DNA of 31,094 bases from a virus. Within the stretch, counting starts at the first letter, position 1. Each line of letters opens with the position of its first letter. The position numbers and the translations under genes are program-made. Positions 14,601 through 21,314 of the stretch are shown here, one piece after another. The DNA lies in IMG/VR virus record IMGVR_UViG_3300045135_000959, positions 1 through 31,094 of that record; one strand, written 5' to 3'. The notes under the pieces were generated by a model, which saw only the letters and a program-made list of their open reading frames with translations, was not told the origin of the DNA and did not search any database.

Positions 14601-16037
14601 AGATGGTTCCGGATACTTGACATTGTTTATATTCGAAGAAACAATACTTGCACTGATATCTGTTAGTGTATTATCAACGTCATAGTTTTGAACGTAGTTC
14701 CCGTATACAATTCTATTGCCAATAAGTTCTTGCGCTTTAGCTTTGCGTGGAACATTATCATATGGGCGGATTAATTGATCAGGATTTACAACACTATATA
14801 TTAGTTCGGAATCAATAGAATATAGGGTTGTTGTAGGCGGCACGGCGTCGACTTTATATACCGATGTTTCATTCGAATCTTTATATAAAATTTCAAGCTC
14901 ATCAACATCGTCTGGCACATTTGAAAATCCACTAAGCTCAATTTTACGTATATTATTTGTCATACCCTCGTTAAACGCTTCGTCCGGAGTGTATGAAAAG
15001 TAATTTGGCTCGAAAGCCACGTTTGAAAATGGAGAATATGCTGAGTATGTATTGTTTGCAAACTTCCATCGGTAAGCAAAGCGAGGGAAGCTCAATTCAA
15101 ACATTGGCTCGTCCTCTTCTAATAAACAAGACCACTCTAGGGTTTGATTAGGCAAATCGTAAGGTATAGACTCTACCTCTGCTGTAATAGATGTGCCAGA
15201 AACCACAGTGACGGTTGCTCTGATTTGCCATTCGTCTTCGTAATCATTGTCATTAGTTGACGATGCGTCCATTATGATAATATCTCCAACTATCCAGTTT
15301 GGGGTGGCGCTTACGGTAAATGTAATTAAAGAACCAACTTCAACCGGCACCCATTCCGTAATAATATTTTCGGTGAACTTAGCGTTTGTTGTAACAGGAT
15401 CAATACCTGTACCATTTCCTCCGCGAAGTGATGCAAATGTGTTTACGGTCGGTGCTGCAAGCGGCTTTGGTTTAATAACGGTAACGTCGCTTTCTTCAAA
15501 ATCTCTACCGTACACCTGTGTGTCTGTAGTGAAGTCCGTAGAGCCAGCTTTAAACAGTTCTATATCGATGATCTTTGGTTCATTTAAACCGTCAGTCCAC
15601 ATCAACATGCCATCAAGCACATTCACCCCTGTGATTAGATAATCATAGCTAAAGTTTAGGTAGCCCTGTGTATCAACAAGAATTGGCGCAACAATATCTG
15701 TAGTCTCGTCGTATTCTACAATAGCACTCACCGTGCCCACTTGCGTATCCTCTCCTATTATAAACCAATAAATCTTTTCGTTTTGCGTATCGCGTACAAC
15801 ACCAATACATACAGTATTAGTAAGGCCAAACCCATCTGCCCAGTAAACATCGGGGTTGGTTGACCTTAAATTCTTCTTAGTATTACCTAGAATGTTTTCT
15901 ACCGCACCAACATCAGATCCTTCAGACGTGCTGATTTGGATATTTTGGGCGTCTCTGTATTGTCCGTTGGGCACAAGTCTCTCGTCAAGATCCTTGTTCA
16001 TTTTGCCCTGCACGAACGTGTGCTGTAACTTAGGCAT
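11661..16037 (-). CDS. Tail muzzle / stabilization protein
   Basis: A 1458-aa, beta-rich, acidic protein with few long helices. Its first 51 residues match what I recall as the opening of crAss-like stabilization (tail muzzle) proteins: QHTFVQGKMNKDLDERL at 5-21, YRDAQNIQ at 27-34, and SEGSDVGAVENI at 38-49. In those phages the protein forms the distal end of the short tail, closing the channel until DNA release. Length fits that family. Ig-like and beta-propeller-like stretches are plausible but not provable by eye. It lies 3 nt after a ring protein gene and before the cargo genes, the usual order. A receptor-binding contribution is possible. Confidence 0.8.
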   Translation of the reverse strand: MPKLQHTFVQGKMNKDLDERLVPNGQYRDAQNIQISTSEGSDVGAVENILGNTKKNLRSTNPDVYWADGFGLTNTVCIGVVRDTQNEKIYWFIIGEDTQVGTVSAIVEYDETTDIVAPILVDTQGYLNFSYDYLITGVNVLDGMLMWTDGLNEPKIIDIELFKAGSTDFTTDTQVYGRDFEESDVTVIKPKPLAAPTVNTFASLRGGNGTGIDPVTTNAKFTENIITEWVPVEVGSLITFTVSATPNWIVGDIIIMDASSTNDNDYEDEWQIRATVTVVSGTSITAEVESIPYDLPNQTLEWSCLLEEDEPMFELSFPRFAYRWKFANNTYSAYSPFSNVAFEPNYFSYTPDEAFNEGMTNNIRKIELSGFSNVPDDVDELEILYKDSNETSVYKVDAVPPTTTLYSIDSELIYSVVNPDQLIRPYDNVPRKAKAQELIGNRIVYGNYVQNYDVDNTLTDISASIVSSNINNVKYPEPSVKSMRDYNVGIVYMDKYGRETPVFTSENSAVRVPKSLARRSNKIEVLSSHTAPSWATHFKYYVKDPSNEYYNVIIDRVYDSGDGNVWLAIPSAERNKLSEDKFIELKKAHKSDDAVISSARYRVLDIKSEAPESIANEKTQVAYAAVTNVKNTDSTPANVSAGDNEFTFSGPSDVTNGEFIRAWQGTVYIKFRGRLNWGSNQVTSGFYKVEDGGLKGSDPTTYRVKLEEVLDTDTVNIIYNSVEAVEIQVYQEEYVSKPEYLGKFFVKINRDTPLDNNVIYGSEGTEYTYDIMQQMSNIQLNALDDPANGTSNIAYQNRWAWGEFYDAGPPVRSFATGPNGPFPPNANNAVFSLGWIRNTTEASGTPNTPYEWVHANLAAGHYVRFRNPITGQLTEPKEILSVFRATNARVGITPDSVVNGSQYFYVLKITLVDPLPSTFTWANDIEEVHFMRKRRLKPTIFDTDSVILSTPNPAVFETEPTEIADIDLYYEATNALPIGLLNTSIELDWFNCYSFGNGVESDRIRDDFNAKTITKGVKVSTVLDEPYAEEHRGSGLIWSGLYNSTSGVNELNQFIQGLKISKDLNPIYGTIQKLSSRGGGATGDLLVLCEDKCFKVLADKDALYNADGNTNLTSTNRVLGQAIPFAGDFGISKNPESFASFGFRSYFTDKARGSVLRLSMDGLTELNEKGMSRYFQEKLKAHTGPIIGAYDEDVSSYNVAVGDDSVSFKERIDGWPTRLSYQPEFGVSMNNSYYTFQGGELWIHTNPLRANFYGSQYDATITPIINDAPTSIKNFKTLSYEGSEGWVADVITDQQDGEVKTWKKKEGIFFNYINGLATTWDNTTQSGALDTSEFSVQGLGVLTEDADDPTPGIFEIVLPGKANVSLQANDPIYYKSAGNGLVYIIGKLFAINNGNLLVVQNSYGVAPPQAGDFVFFAKDSVKNTSGIVGYYAEVLMTLSGSDPKELFAVNSEVFISSE

Positions 16038-16040
16038 AGA

Positions 16041-16955
16041 TTAGTGTTTAATCCACTTAGATTGATTTCTCATTACTTGTGCAAATTCACCAAACTTGAT
16101 GTTTGACAAACGTAGTTTTGCATTACGCTTAGCGGCAAATGCCTCTTTCTTAAAGCGAGCAACAAGGTATTCTGGAGTATTTGCGCGGGTTGCTAGAATA
16201 GCGTGCGCTAAGTATTTATAGATTGCTTCTTCTGCAAATTTGTGCACAACCATTTCTTCGTCGGTGCCTAGACCATCACTAATGTATTCTATAGTAATGA
16301 TTTGACCAGCAAGGTTTGAACTGAAATGAGCAATTCCTTTTAGCTTGTCAATATAGAAGACACCGTTGGATTGCATGTGTTCAGGGCTTGAGCCGTAACG
16401 ACGGCCATAAGCATATAGGTTATACAGCTCACTAACACTCATATCAGCAGTAGCAGCCGAAGGATTTGTTCTGTAGTTATCTGAAGCAAAGCGCTTAGCA
16501 GTCTCAGATTCAGACGGGTATAGCAAATTGCCGTCCTGATCAAACGCTGGATTGTAATTAGAATCCTGTAGGATAGCACGTGGGTTGCTAGTGTCTCTCG
16601 ATGGATATATGATATGCTGGATACCATTTGCGTCCGTGTAAGAGAATCGTACATAGTTCACGTAGTCTTGTGGTAAGATAATGCTTAGTGATGGGCCTAA
16701 TTCAAGTTCCTGCGATTTAGTTGAGGGCAGAGTATCGAAGCTAAGCTCTTGGATCGCGCGTTGTGCGTGAAATGCAACGTCTGTGCGCTTAATCTTACTA
16801 ATGATTTTATCTTCGCCAACATAAGCAATAATGAAGTTATTGATAAGATCCTGTAGACTGACAAACTGGTAGTTGCCGTAGTTTTCGTCGCCGCTGTTTA
16901 TTACCCCGTCATTACCGAGGTAATACTGTTCGGCTGATTGATTCAATAAACCCAT
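16041..16955 (-). CDS. Tail ring / tubular protein
   Basis: A 304-aa protein with an N-terminal polar segment, LQDLINNFIIAYVGEDKIISKI near 34-55, a helical stretch beginning AFHAQRAIQELSF, then LILPQDYVNYVRF-like beta structure with aromatic residues (residues about 90-112), and a C-terminal helical part. The arrangement of a short helical domain followed by PxDYVxxVR is common in ring or tail-tubular proteins of podoviruses, including crAss-like ones, where it links the portal-proximal ring to the muzzle. It starts 3 nt after the previous gene. The exact ring position in the particle is not determinable. Confidence 0.7.
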   Translation of the reverse strand: MGLLNQSAEQYYLGNDGVINSGDENYGNYQFVSLQDLINNFIIAYVGEDKIISKIKRTDVAFHAQRAIQELSFDTLPSTKSQELELGPSLSIILPQDYVNYVRFSYTDANGIQHIIYPSRDTSNPRAILQDSNYNPAFDQDGNLLYPSESETAKRFASDNYRTNPSAATADMSVSELYNLYAYGRRYGSSPEHMQSNGVFYIDKLKGIAHFSSNLAGQIITIEYISDGLGTDEEMVVHKFAEEAIYKYLAHAILATRANTPEYLVARFKKEAFAAKRNAKLRLSNIKFGEFAQVMRNQSKWIKH

Positions 16956-16958
16956 TTA

Positions 16959-17645
16959 TTAAGATTTTTCCTGTTGAGTATTCTGCATTTCCATTTGGTT
17001 ACCAATCTGGTAAAGGCCAATGTCCTTGATAAGCAATCCAGCCAATTCTAGGATTTTAATAACCAATTCCGTTTCTTCAGATGGGTGTAGCTCGAAATCA
17101 ACAGAGTTGCTGATATCGAACTGTGCCTGACCAAAAACATCTTGGTATGCCCATTCAACGGTAGCAGGCTTTCTAATATAATTACACGTCACGCCTGTAG
17201 TTAACTCACTGTCGCCATATACTTTTACGCCGTTTTGATCAGCGATGAAAATAGGGCGGTTATTTTTAGGTTTTGTTAACGGTGACGCGTTGATGTAAAG
17301 AAACTCATTACGGTTAATACGCTCAGCTTCAATATTGTTATAAATAAGCGTACCAATACGGTATAGGTCCAACGGTAGTGGAAAAGACGTACCATTGTGC
17401 GTAAGTAAGCCTGTCGTCTCGAATAGATTGATCTTTTCATTCAGAAGATTTAGCATGTCTGAGTATTCAGTATCATTTCCATGCATACGACCAAATTGGT
17501 TGATATCATAGAAATACTGCTCGAATAAATCTAATTGTGCCTGGTTAGCAAACAAGTTAAACTCTTGTGGGGTTAAGTACCCGCGTTGTTCCTTGTTCAT
17601 TATACCAAGCACTCTTTGGTAAACTGTATCTACACTTACACTCAT
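16959..17645 (-). CDS. Head-tail connector / ring protein
   Basis: A 228-aa protein with an N-terminal helical part (VYQRVLGIMNKEQRGYLTPQEF, residues 8-29; then NLFANQAQLDLFEQYF) and a central beta-rich part with FPLPLDLYRIGTLI, closing in a helical C terminus containing a conserved-looking HPSEETELVIKILELAG. The pattern YLTPxEFNxxANxAQLxxFExYF is one I recall in connectors of crAss-like and Cellulophaga phages. It precedes the second ring gene, and a structured inverted repeat lies just upstream. The role as the portal-side ring is inferred from order. Confidence 0.7.
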   Translation of the reverse strand: MSVSVDTVYQRVLGIMNKEQRGYLTPQEFNLFANQAQLDLFEQYFYDINQFGRMHGNDTEYSDMLNLLNEKINLFETTGLLTHNGTSFPLPLDLYRIGTLIYNNIEAERINRNEFLYINASPLTKPKNNRPIFIADQNGVKVYGDSELTTGVTCNYIRKPATVEWAYQDVFGQAQFDISNSVDFELHPSEETELVIKILELAGLLIKDIGLYQIGNQMEMQNTQQEKS

Positions 17646-17660
17646 TATTGTTTGTTATTT

Positions 17661-17711
17661 AGTATAAGTGGTGCATGCAAAAAATGCACACACCACTTAA
17701 AGACTTATACT
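17661..17711 (-). other. Imperfect inverted repeat between the auxiliary and ring genes
   Basis: AGTATAAG (17661-17668) pairs with CTTATACT (17704-17711). Inside these, AAGTGGTG (17666-17673) pairs with CACCACTT (17691-17698), and GTGCAT (17671-17676) with ATGCAC (17684-17689), around a loop that reads T-rich on the minus strand. The outer arm covers the stop codon of the upstream gene. No T-run follows on the minus strand, so it does not look like an ordinary intrinsic terminator; an RNA stability or processing hairpin is more likely. Confidence 0.55.
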
Positions 17712-18583
17712 AGTCGCTTCTCAATTGCTTGTAGCACCTCCATACCATCGTCGGTCTTAAAGAATGCCGCAAGAGCTGAATACGGGTGTTCGCCAAATGG
17801 AACAGTCATCACCTTGTGATTGTTATCCCCGTAAGTAAACGTTCTGTTGTCTCCAGAAAGTCGTAAAATATTTTGTTCAACGGCTTTAATACCGATGTTT
17901 CTTAAATGTACGTTTTCGTCATTCGCGAGCTGTAAGAACAAACCTGGATTTTTACGTGCAAAGATCAAGAGATCGCGTTTAAGCTCCTTAGAACTCGCCT
18001 CAGATACTTTAGAACCATATTCTACGCGCAAGATTGCTTCAGCTTCTTCAACATCAAGTGATTTAGCTAGGTTTAGCGCTTCAAGTTCAAATTCAATCCA
18101 GTCTACTTCATTAGTAGCGATTGCTTCTGGGCTGTATTCTTGGATAATACCTGCTGTAGTGTATGGGTGATACAATGAAAGCAGTTTTTGCAATACAACT
18201 TTTTCTTTAGGTACACGCAAGATCCCGTTGCGCATTACAATACGACCTAGTGTTGCAGGTCCTTCTTGTTCGTCGACAAATGGCGATCGTTGGTTAGTTG
18301 CGTAGCGCAATTCGCGCTCGTATCCTTTTTCCGAATCAAAGTAAAGCAATGGGTGCTTAGCGCTGTGCATTGAAGGGATAGTGAAAACCAATGGTTGACG
18401 TCCCGTTTTCAATTCGTACAAGCGGTCTTTAATAACCCACTCATCTTTCTTTTCTTCGGTTACAGGGGCAGATACCGGGATAGTTGCTAGAACTTCCTCT
18501 TCTGGTTCAACCCAAGTTTCTTGTTTAGGTGCCGGAGCAGCCTTTGGAGCAGCCTTTGCTGCAGGTTTTTTAGCAGTTGCCAT
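17705..18583 (-). CDS. Structural-module protein of unknown role
   Basis: A 292-aa protein with an Ala/Lys/Pro-rich N terminus (about 1-25), an acidic linker to about 48, and a folded remainder containing VFTIPSMHS, LLYFDSEKGYERELRYATNQ and SPFVDEQ around residues 66-103. I recall this pattern from proteins of flavobacterial and other marine phages, without a firm function. Its place just after MCP and before the connectors suggests a virion or head-completion protein, for example a minor or decoration protein. It is separated from MCP by a terminator-like stem-loop and from the next gene by an inverted repeat, so its level may be set separately from both neighbours. Confidence 0.7.
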   Translation of the reverse strand: MATAKKPAAKAAPKAAPAPKQETWVEPEEEVLATIPVSAPVTEEKKDEWVIKDRLYELKTGRQPLVFTIPSMHSAKHPLLYFDSEKGYERELRYATNQRSPFVDEQEGPATLGRIVMRNGILRVPKEKVVLQKLLSLYHPYTTAGIIQEYSPEAIATNEVDWIEFELEALNLAKSLDVEEAEAILRVEYGSKVSEASSKELKRDLLIFARKNPGLFLQLANDENVHLRNIGIKAVEQNILRLSGDNRTFTYGDNNHKVMTVPFGEHPYSALAAFFKTDDGMEVLQAIEKRLV

Positions 18584-18614
18584 AATATGATAAAATTAAA
18601 TAAGAGATAAAGGG

Positions 18615-18643
18615 TAAAAGCTACCCCGCCGAAACGGAGTAGC
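18615..18643 (-). terminator. Stem-loop terminator after the MCP gene
   Basis: On the minus strand a 9-bp GC-rich stem (GCTACTCCG with CGGGGTAGC) encloses the loop TTTCGG and is followed by TTTTA. One position pairs only as G·U on the minus-strand RNA and would be a C-A mismatch on the plus strand, which argues that it acts on the late transcript. It lies 23 nt after the MCP stop and probably lets most transcripts end after MCP, keeping downstream tail genes lower. Confidence 0.75.
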
Positions 18644-18666
18644 CATACCTTTATAAATAACCTAGA

Positions 18667-20100
18667 TTATAGGCTAGTTGATTTCAACAACACGAAGTTG
18701 TTTGCACCTTGAACACAGATAGTACGCTCAGACAACATGTGAACGTTCATTTCATCAGCGTCGCTAGTGTAGTTTCCACCAACAGATCCAGTAACCCAAG
18801 ACTTCAAGCGACGATCGTCAGCTTCAGAAGCACGGTAACGGATGTGAAGGAATGGACGAGAGATGTTCTTACCAAGCATCTGATCGTAAACTGTAGAAGT
18901 ACCTGCAGGAACGATTACACCGTCGATATCATCGATACCGCCACGAGTAACTGAGTCGTTCAAGTATTTCCAGTCAGTTTTGTAGAAGTCGTAAGAACCA
19001 CGACGGAAACCAGAGAATCCTAGGTTCAATGCCATATCTTCAGAGTTGTTGAAAACACCGTAAGAAGTACCACCAGCACCGTAAGAGTTCTGAGCAGCCA
19101 ACATGTTGTCAATTTCCAAAGAAGTTGCACGATCCAAGAACATCATGTTCTCTTCGATAGCTCCTTGCTTGTCAAGTTCAGCCAAGATAGTGTCGAACTC
19201 AGCCAAACCAGCACCAGCAGCGGCACCGAAGTCAGCGTCGTTGTAAACCAATCCGCGCTCTTCCAAAGCAGAGAACAAACCTTGAGTACCTTCCAAAGTA
19301 GCACCAGAAGCGTCAGTGAAGCTAGACTTAGCTTTTTCTGCTTCAACCATGCTCATTTCCAAGTAGTCTTCGAAACGTAGACGTGCTTCGTGCTCAGACT
19401 TCAAGTACCACAAGTAACCGCCAGTACCAGCTTCAGTAGTAACTTCTACCCAACCGATCTGAGCAACGTCAGAACCGTTTACGTGGTATTTGTCACGAAG
19501 GATGATTGGCTTGTTGCTGAAAGTATCGAAAGAAGCATCGATAGAGTTTCCAGCGTTGCTAGATCCTTTACCGTACTCAGAACCGAATACAAACAATTTC
19601 AAAGCCGCAGCACCTTGAAGGTCGCTAGGGAAGTTACCGTCAGTAGTGTTGTAACACTCAACAGTTACAGTTTGACCAGCTACAGACTTAACGAAAGCCT
19701 TAACAGTGTCAATACCCAAAGTAGCATCGCTTTGAGAAACAACGATAGTCATACCAGCACCCAACAAGTTAGTAGCACCAGGGATAGTGATAGTCTGTCC
19801 GTGTGCACCAGCAGGAGTGTTAGAAGCTACGTCGTCGTAAGCGATGTGTAGACGGCCTTGTTCAGACCATACTACTTGGTCAGAAGCCATTGGCATTTCA
19901 GCGCCAACCATGCGCAAGAAACCACCGATTGTGCGGTTACCGTAGCGCTCTACTTCTTTTTCGTATACTTCAGGCAAGAATTGTTGCGTGAAGTCCATAT
20001 CAGCGACACTCAAGTAGTTGTCACCGAAAAGTCCTTTAACAGGACGTGGCGTCAAGTGCGCCAAGTTTGCCAATGAGGCAGGTGATGTTGCAAAAGCCAT
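18667..20100 (-). CDS. Major capsid protein (HK97-fold expected)
   Basis: A 477-aa protein at the expected place after portal and scaffold. The N-terminal part (TPRPVKGLFGDNYLSV near 17-32, TQQFLPEVYEKEVERYGNRTIG near 38-59), the long alpha/beta body and size near 480-500 fit crAss-like capsid proteins. Codon use is strongly skewed, with Asn mostly AAC, Phe TTC and Tyr TAC, unlike the mixed use of the giant protein, consistent with very high expression. A/T-rich leader with no Shine-Dalgarno motif precedes the ATG, and a strong stem-loop follows the stop. No N-terminal delta domain or protease site is evident. The fold is inferred from family, not visible directly. Confidence 0.85.
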   Translation of the reverse strand: MAFATSPASLANLAHLTPRPVKGLFGDNYLSVADMDFTQQFLPEVYEKEVERYGNRTIGGFLRMVGAEMPMASDQVVWSEQGRLHIAYDDVASNTPAGAHGQTITIPGATNLLGAGMTIVVSQSDATLGIDTVKAFVKSVAGQTVTVECYNTTDGNFPSDLQGAAALKLFVFGSEYGKGSSNAGNSIDASFDTFSNKPIILRDKYHVNGSDVAQIGWVEVTTEAGTGGYLWYLKSEHEARLRFEDYLEMSMVEAEKAKSSFTDASGATLEGTQGLFSALEERGLVYNDADFGAAAGAGLAEFDTILAELDKQGAIEENMMFLDRATSLEIDNMLAAQNSYGAGGTSYGVFNNSEDMALNLGFSGFRRGSYDFYKTDWKYLNDSVTRGGIDDIDGVIVPAGTSTVYDQMLGKNISRPFLHIRYRASEADDRRLKSWVTGSVGGNYTSDADEMNVHMLSERTICVQGANNFVLLKSTSL

Positions 20101-20124
20101 TATTCTTTAATTTTTAATGGATTA

Positions 20125-21282
20125 TTACTTTCTAAATTTAACCTTAAGCTTAGAGGTACTTTCACCATCAGTTACCGCGCGCATGGTCCACCCGTTTGAA
20201 GTTGTGACTTCATTATGAACACCTCTCGCGCCCATATCCACATTCTTCGTACGAGACATGCTATCTTTCATTGCATCGGCTTTGCCTTGCTCATAAAAGT
20301 GCTGTGCAATCTGATCAGCGTTCATTGCAGTGAACAGCGATTTATGGTAACCCGCCGCGTCCGACATCTCATTATTTTCGTTCAAGAACTTCTTGACAAA
20401 ATTATTGATGTCACTTTGGGTTGCCTTAACCTCGGCTGGGTTTTTAACCTTAAAGCGGTATTTCTTATCCCCAACTTTATAGTCGAAACCTTTAAAGTTT
20501 TCAGAGAAAAGATTATCGCTCGCTTGTCTAAAACGCGCAGCTTGTTGTTCAGCAACTGTACGTGCCTCTTCACTTTCTTTATTATAACGATTGAAAAACT
20601 CAATCGCTTTTTGCTGTTCTGGATTCAAACGAGAACCCATTTTAATTTCATCGTAGTATTTACGCTTAAGACCGTCTAGATGATTTTTTGCCTCAGCGAC
20701 CGCTTCTTTGCGCGCAATCTTTTTGCGGCGGATGTCGCTTTCATCATCAATATCTTCGTCGTAAGCAAACTTATCAGACAATAAGAAATCAATGTCTTCT
20801 TTGTCGTAAGCCGTATATTTTTGCTCATAGTATTCACGAAGCAATTGATCTTCGTTTAATGTACTATAATCTGTATTAAGACGAACATAATCCTCAAGCG
20901 TGCCACCTGTTTCGTTCATAAACTCAACCACCTTCTGAATGTTTTCAGGAAGTTCGATGCCTTTTTCAGCAGATTCAGCGTGCATTTCCGCAGCGGTTTC
21001 TTGCATTGTAGGCTGGGCAGGTTGCTCTTCTTCGTCTTCAACAATCTCAAGTAGCGTAGGCTCTTCGTCCTCTTCTACTTCAGTGGGCTTTTCAGGCTCT
21101 ACTTCAGGTTCTGGTTGTGCTTCAGGTTCCGGTTGTGGCTCCGGTTGAGGCTCTGGTTCTGGTTTACCTTCTGGTTTTCCAGCCAATGCGCTCATGTCTA
21201 GTTTAATCGTACCATCTTCAGTTACAGACGCCGGATTTACCGCGCCGGTATCTTCAGCTGGTTCTTTTACTTCTTCACTCAT
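20125..21282 (-). CDS. Scaffold-like head assembly protein
   Basis: A 385-aa protein with a very acidic first third (PE/PQ repeat at 37-66, then Glu/Asp-rich to about 90), a helical, charged middle (about 120-330) and a basic end (KLKVKFRK). It lies between portal and MCP, where tailed phages encode scaffolding proteins, and an acidic helical body with a basic C terminus that can dock to capsid protein fits that role. It could instead be an inner capsid or cargo protein. No prohead protease motif is seen in it. The gene starts 32 nt after portal and ends 24 nt before MCP. Confidence 0.65.
   Translation of the reverse strand: MSEEVKEPAEDTGAVNPASVTEDGTIKLDMSALAGKPEGKPEPEPQPEPQPEPEAQPEPEVEPEKPTEVEEDEEPTLLEIVEDEEEQPAQPTMQETAAEMHAESAEKGIELPENIQKVVEFMNETGGTLEDYVRLNTDYSTLNEDQLLREYYEQKYTAYDKEDIDFLLSDKFAYDEDIDDESDIRRKKIARKEAVAEAKNHLDGLKRKYYDEIKMGSRLNPEQQKAIEFFNRYNKESEEARTVAEQQAARFRQASDNLFSENFKGFDYKVGDKKYRFKVKNPAEVKATQSDINNFVKKFLNENNEMSDAAGYHKSLFTAMNADQIAQHFYEQGKADAMKDSMSRTKNVDMGARGVHNEVTTSNGWTMRAVTDGESTSKLKVKFRK
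21085..21174 (-). repeat. PEPQPE tandem repeat in the scaffold-like protein
   Basis: Residues 37-66 are made of repeated PE, PEPE and PQPE units, coded by repeating GGTTCTGGTT-type triplets on the plus strand. The tract is a disordered linker between the N terminus and the acidic segment. Copy number is likely to vary among related phages by slippage. Confidence 0.8.
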
Positions 21283-21314
21283 GATAAGATATTATATAAT
21301 TGTTATGGTTATTA

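Noticed and set aside
19390-19851. 153-aa plus-strand open frame inside the capsid gene
   Set aside because: It is antisense to a strongly biased gene; codon bias removes stop codons on the other strand, and the Ser/Thr/Val-rich product has no family features.
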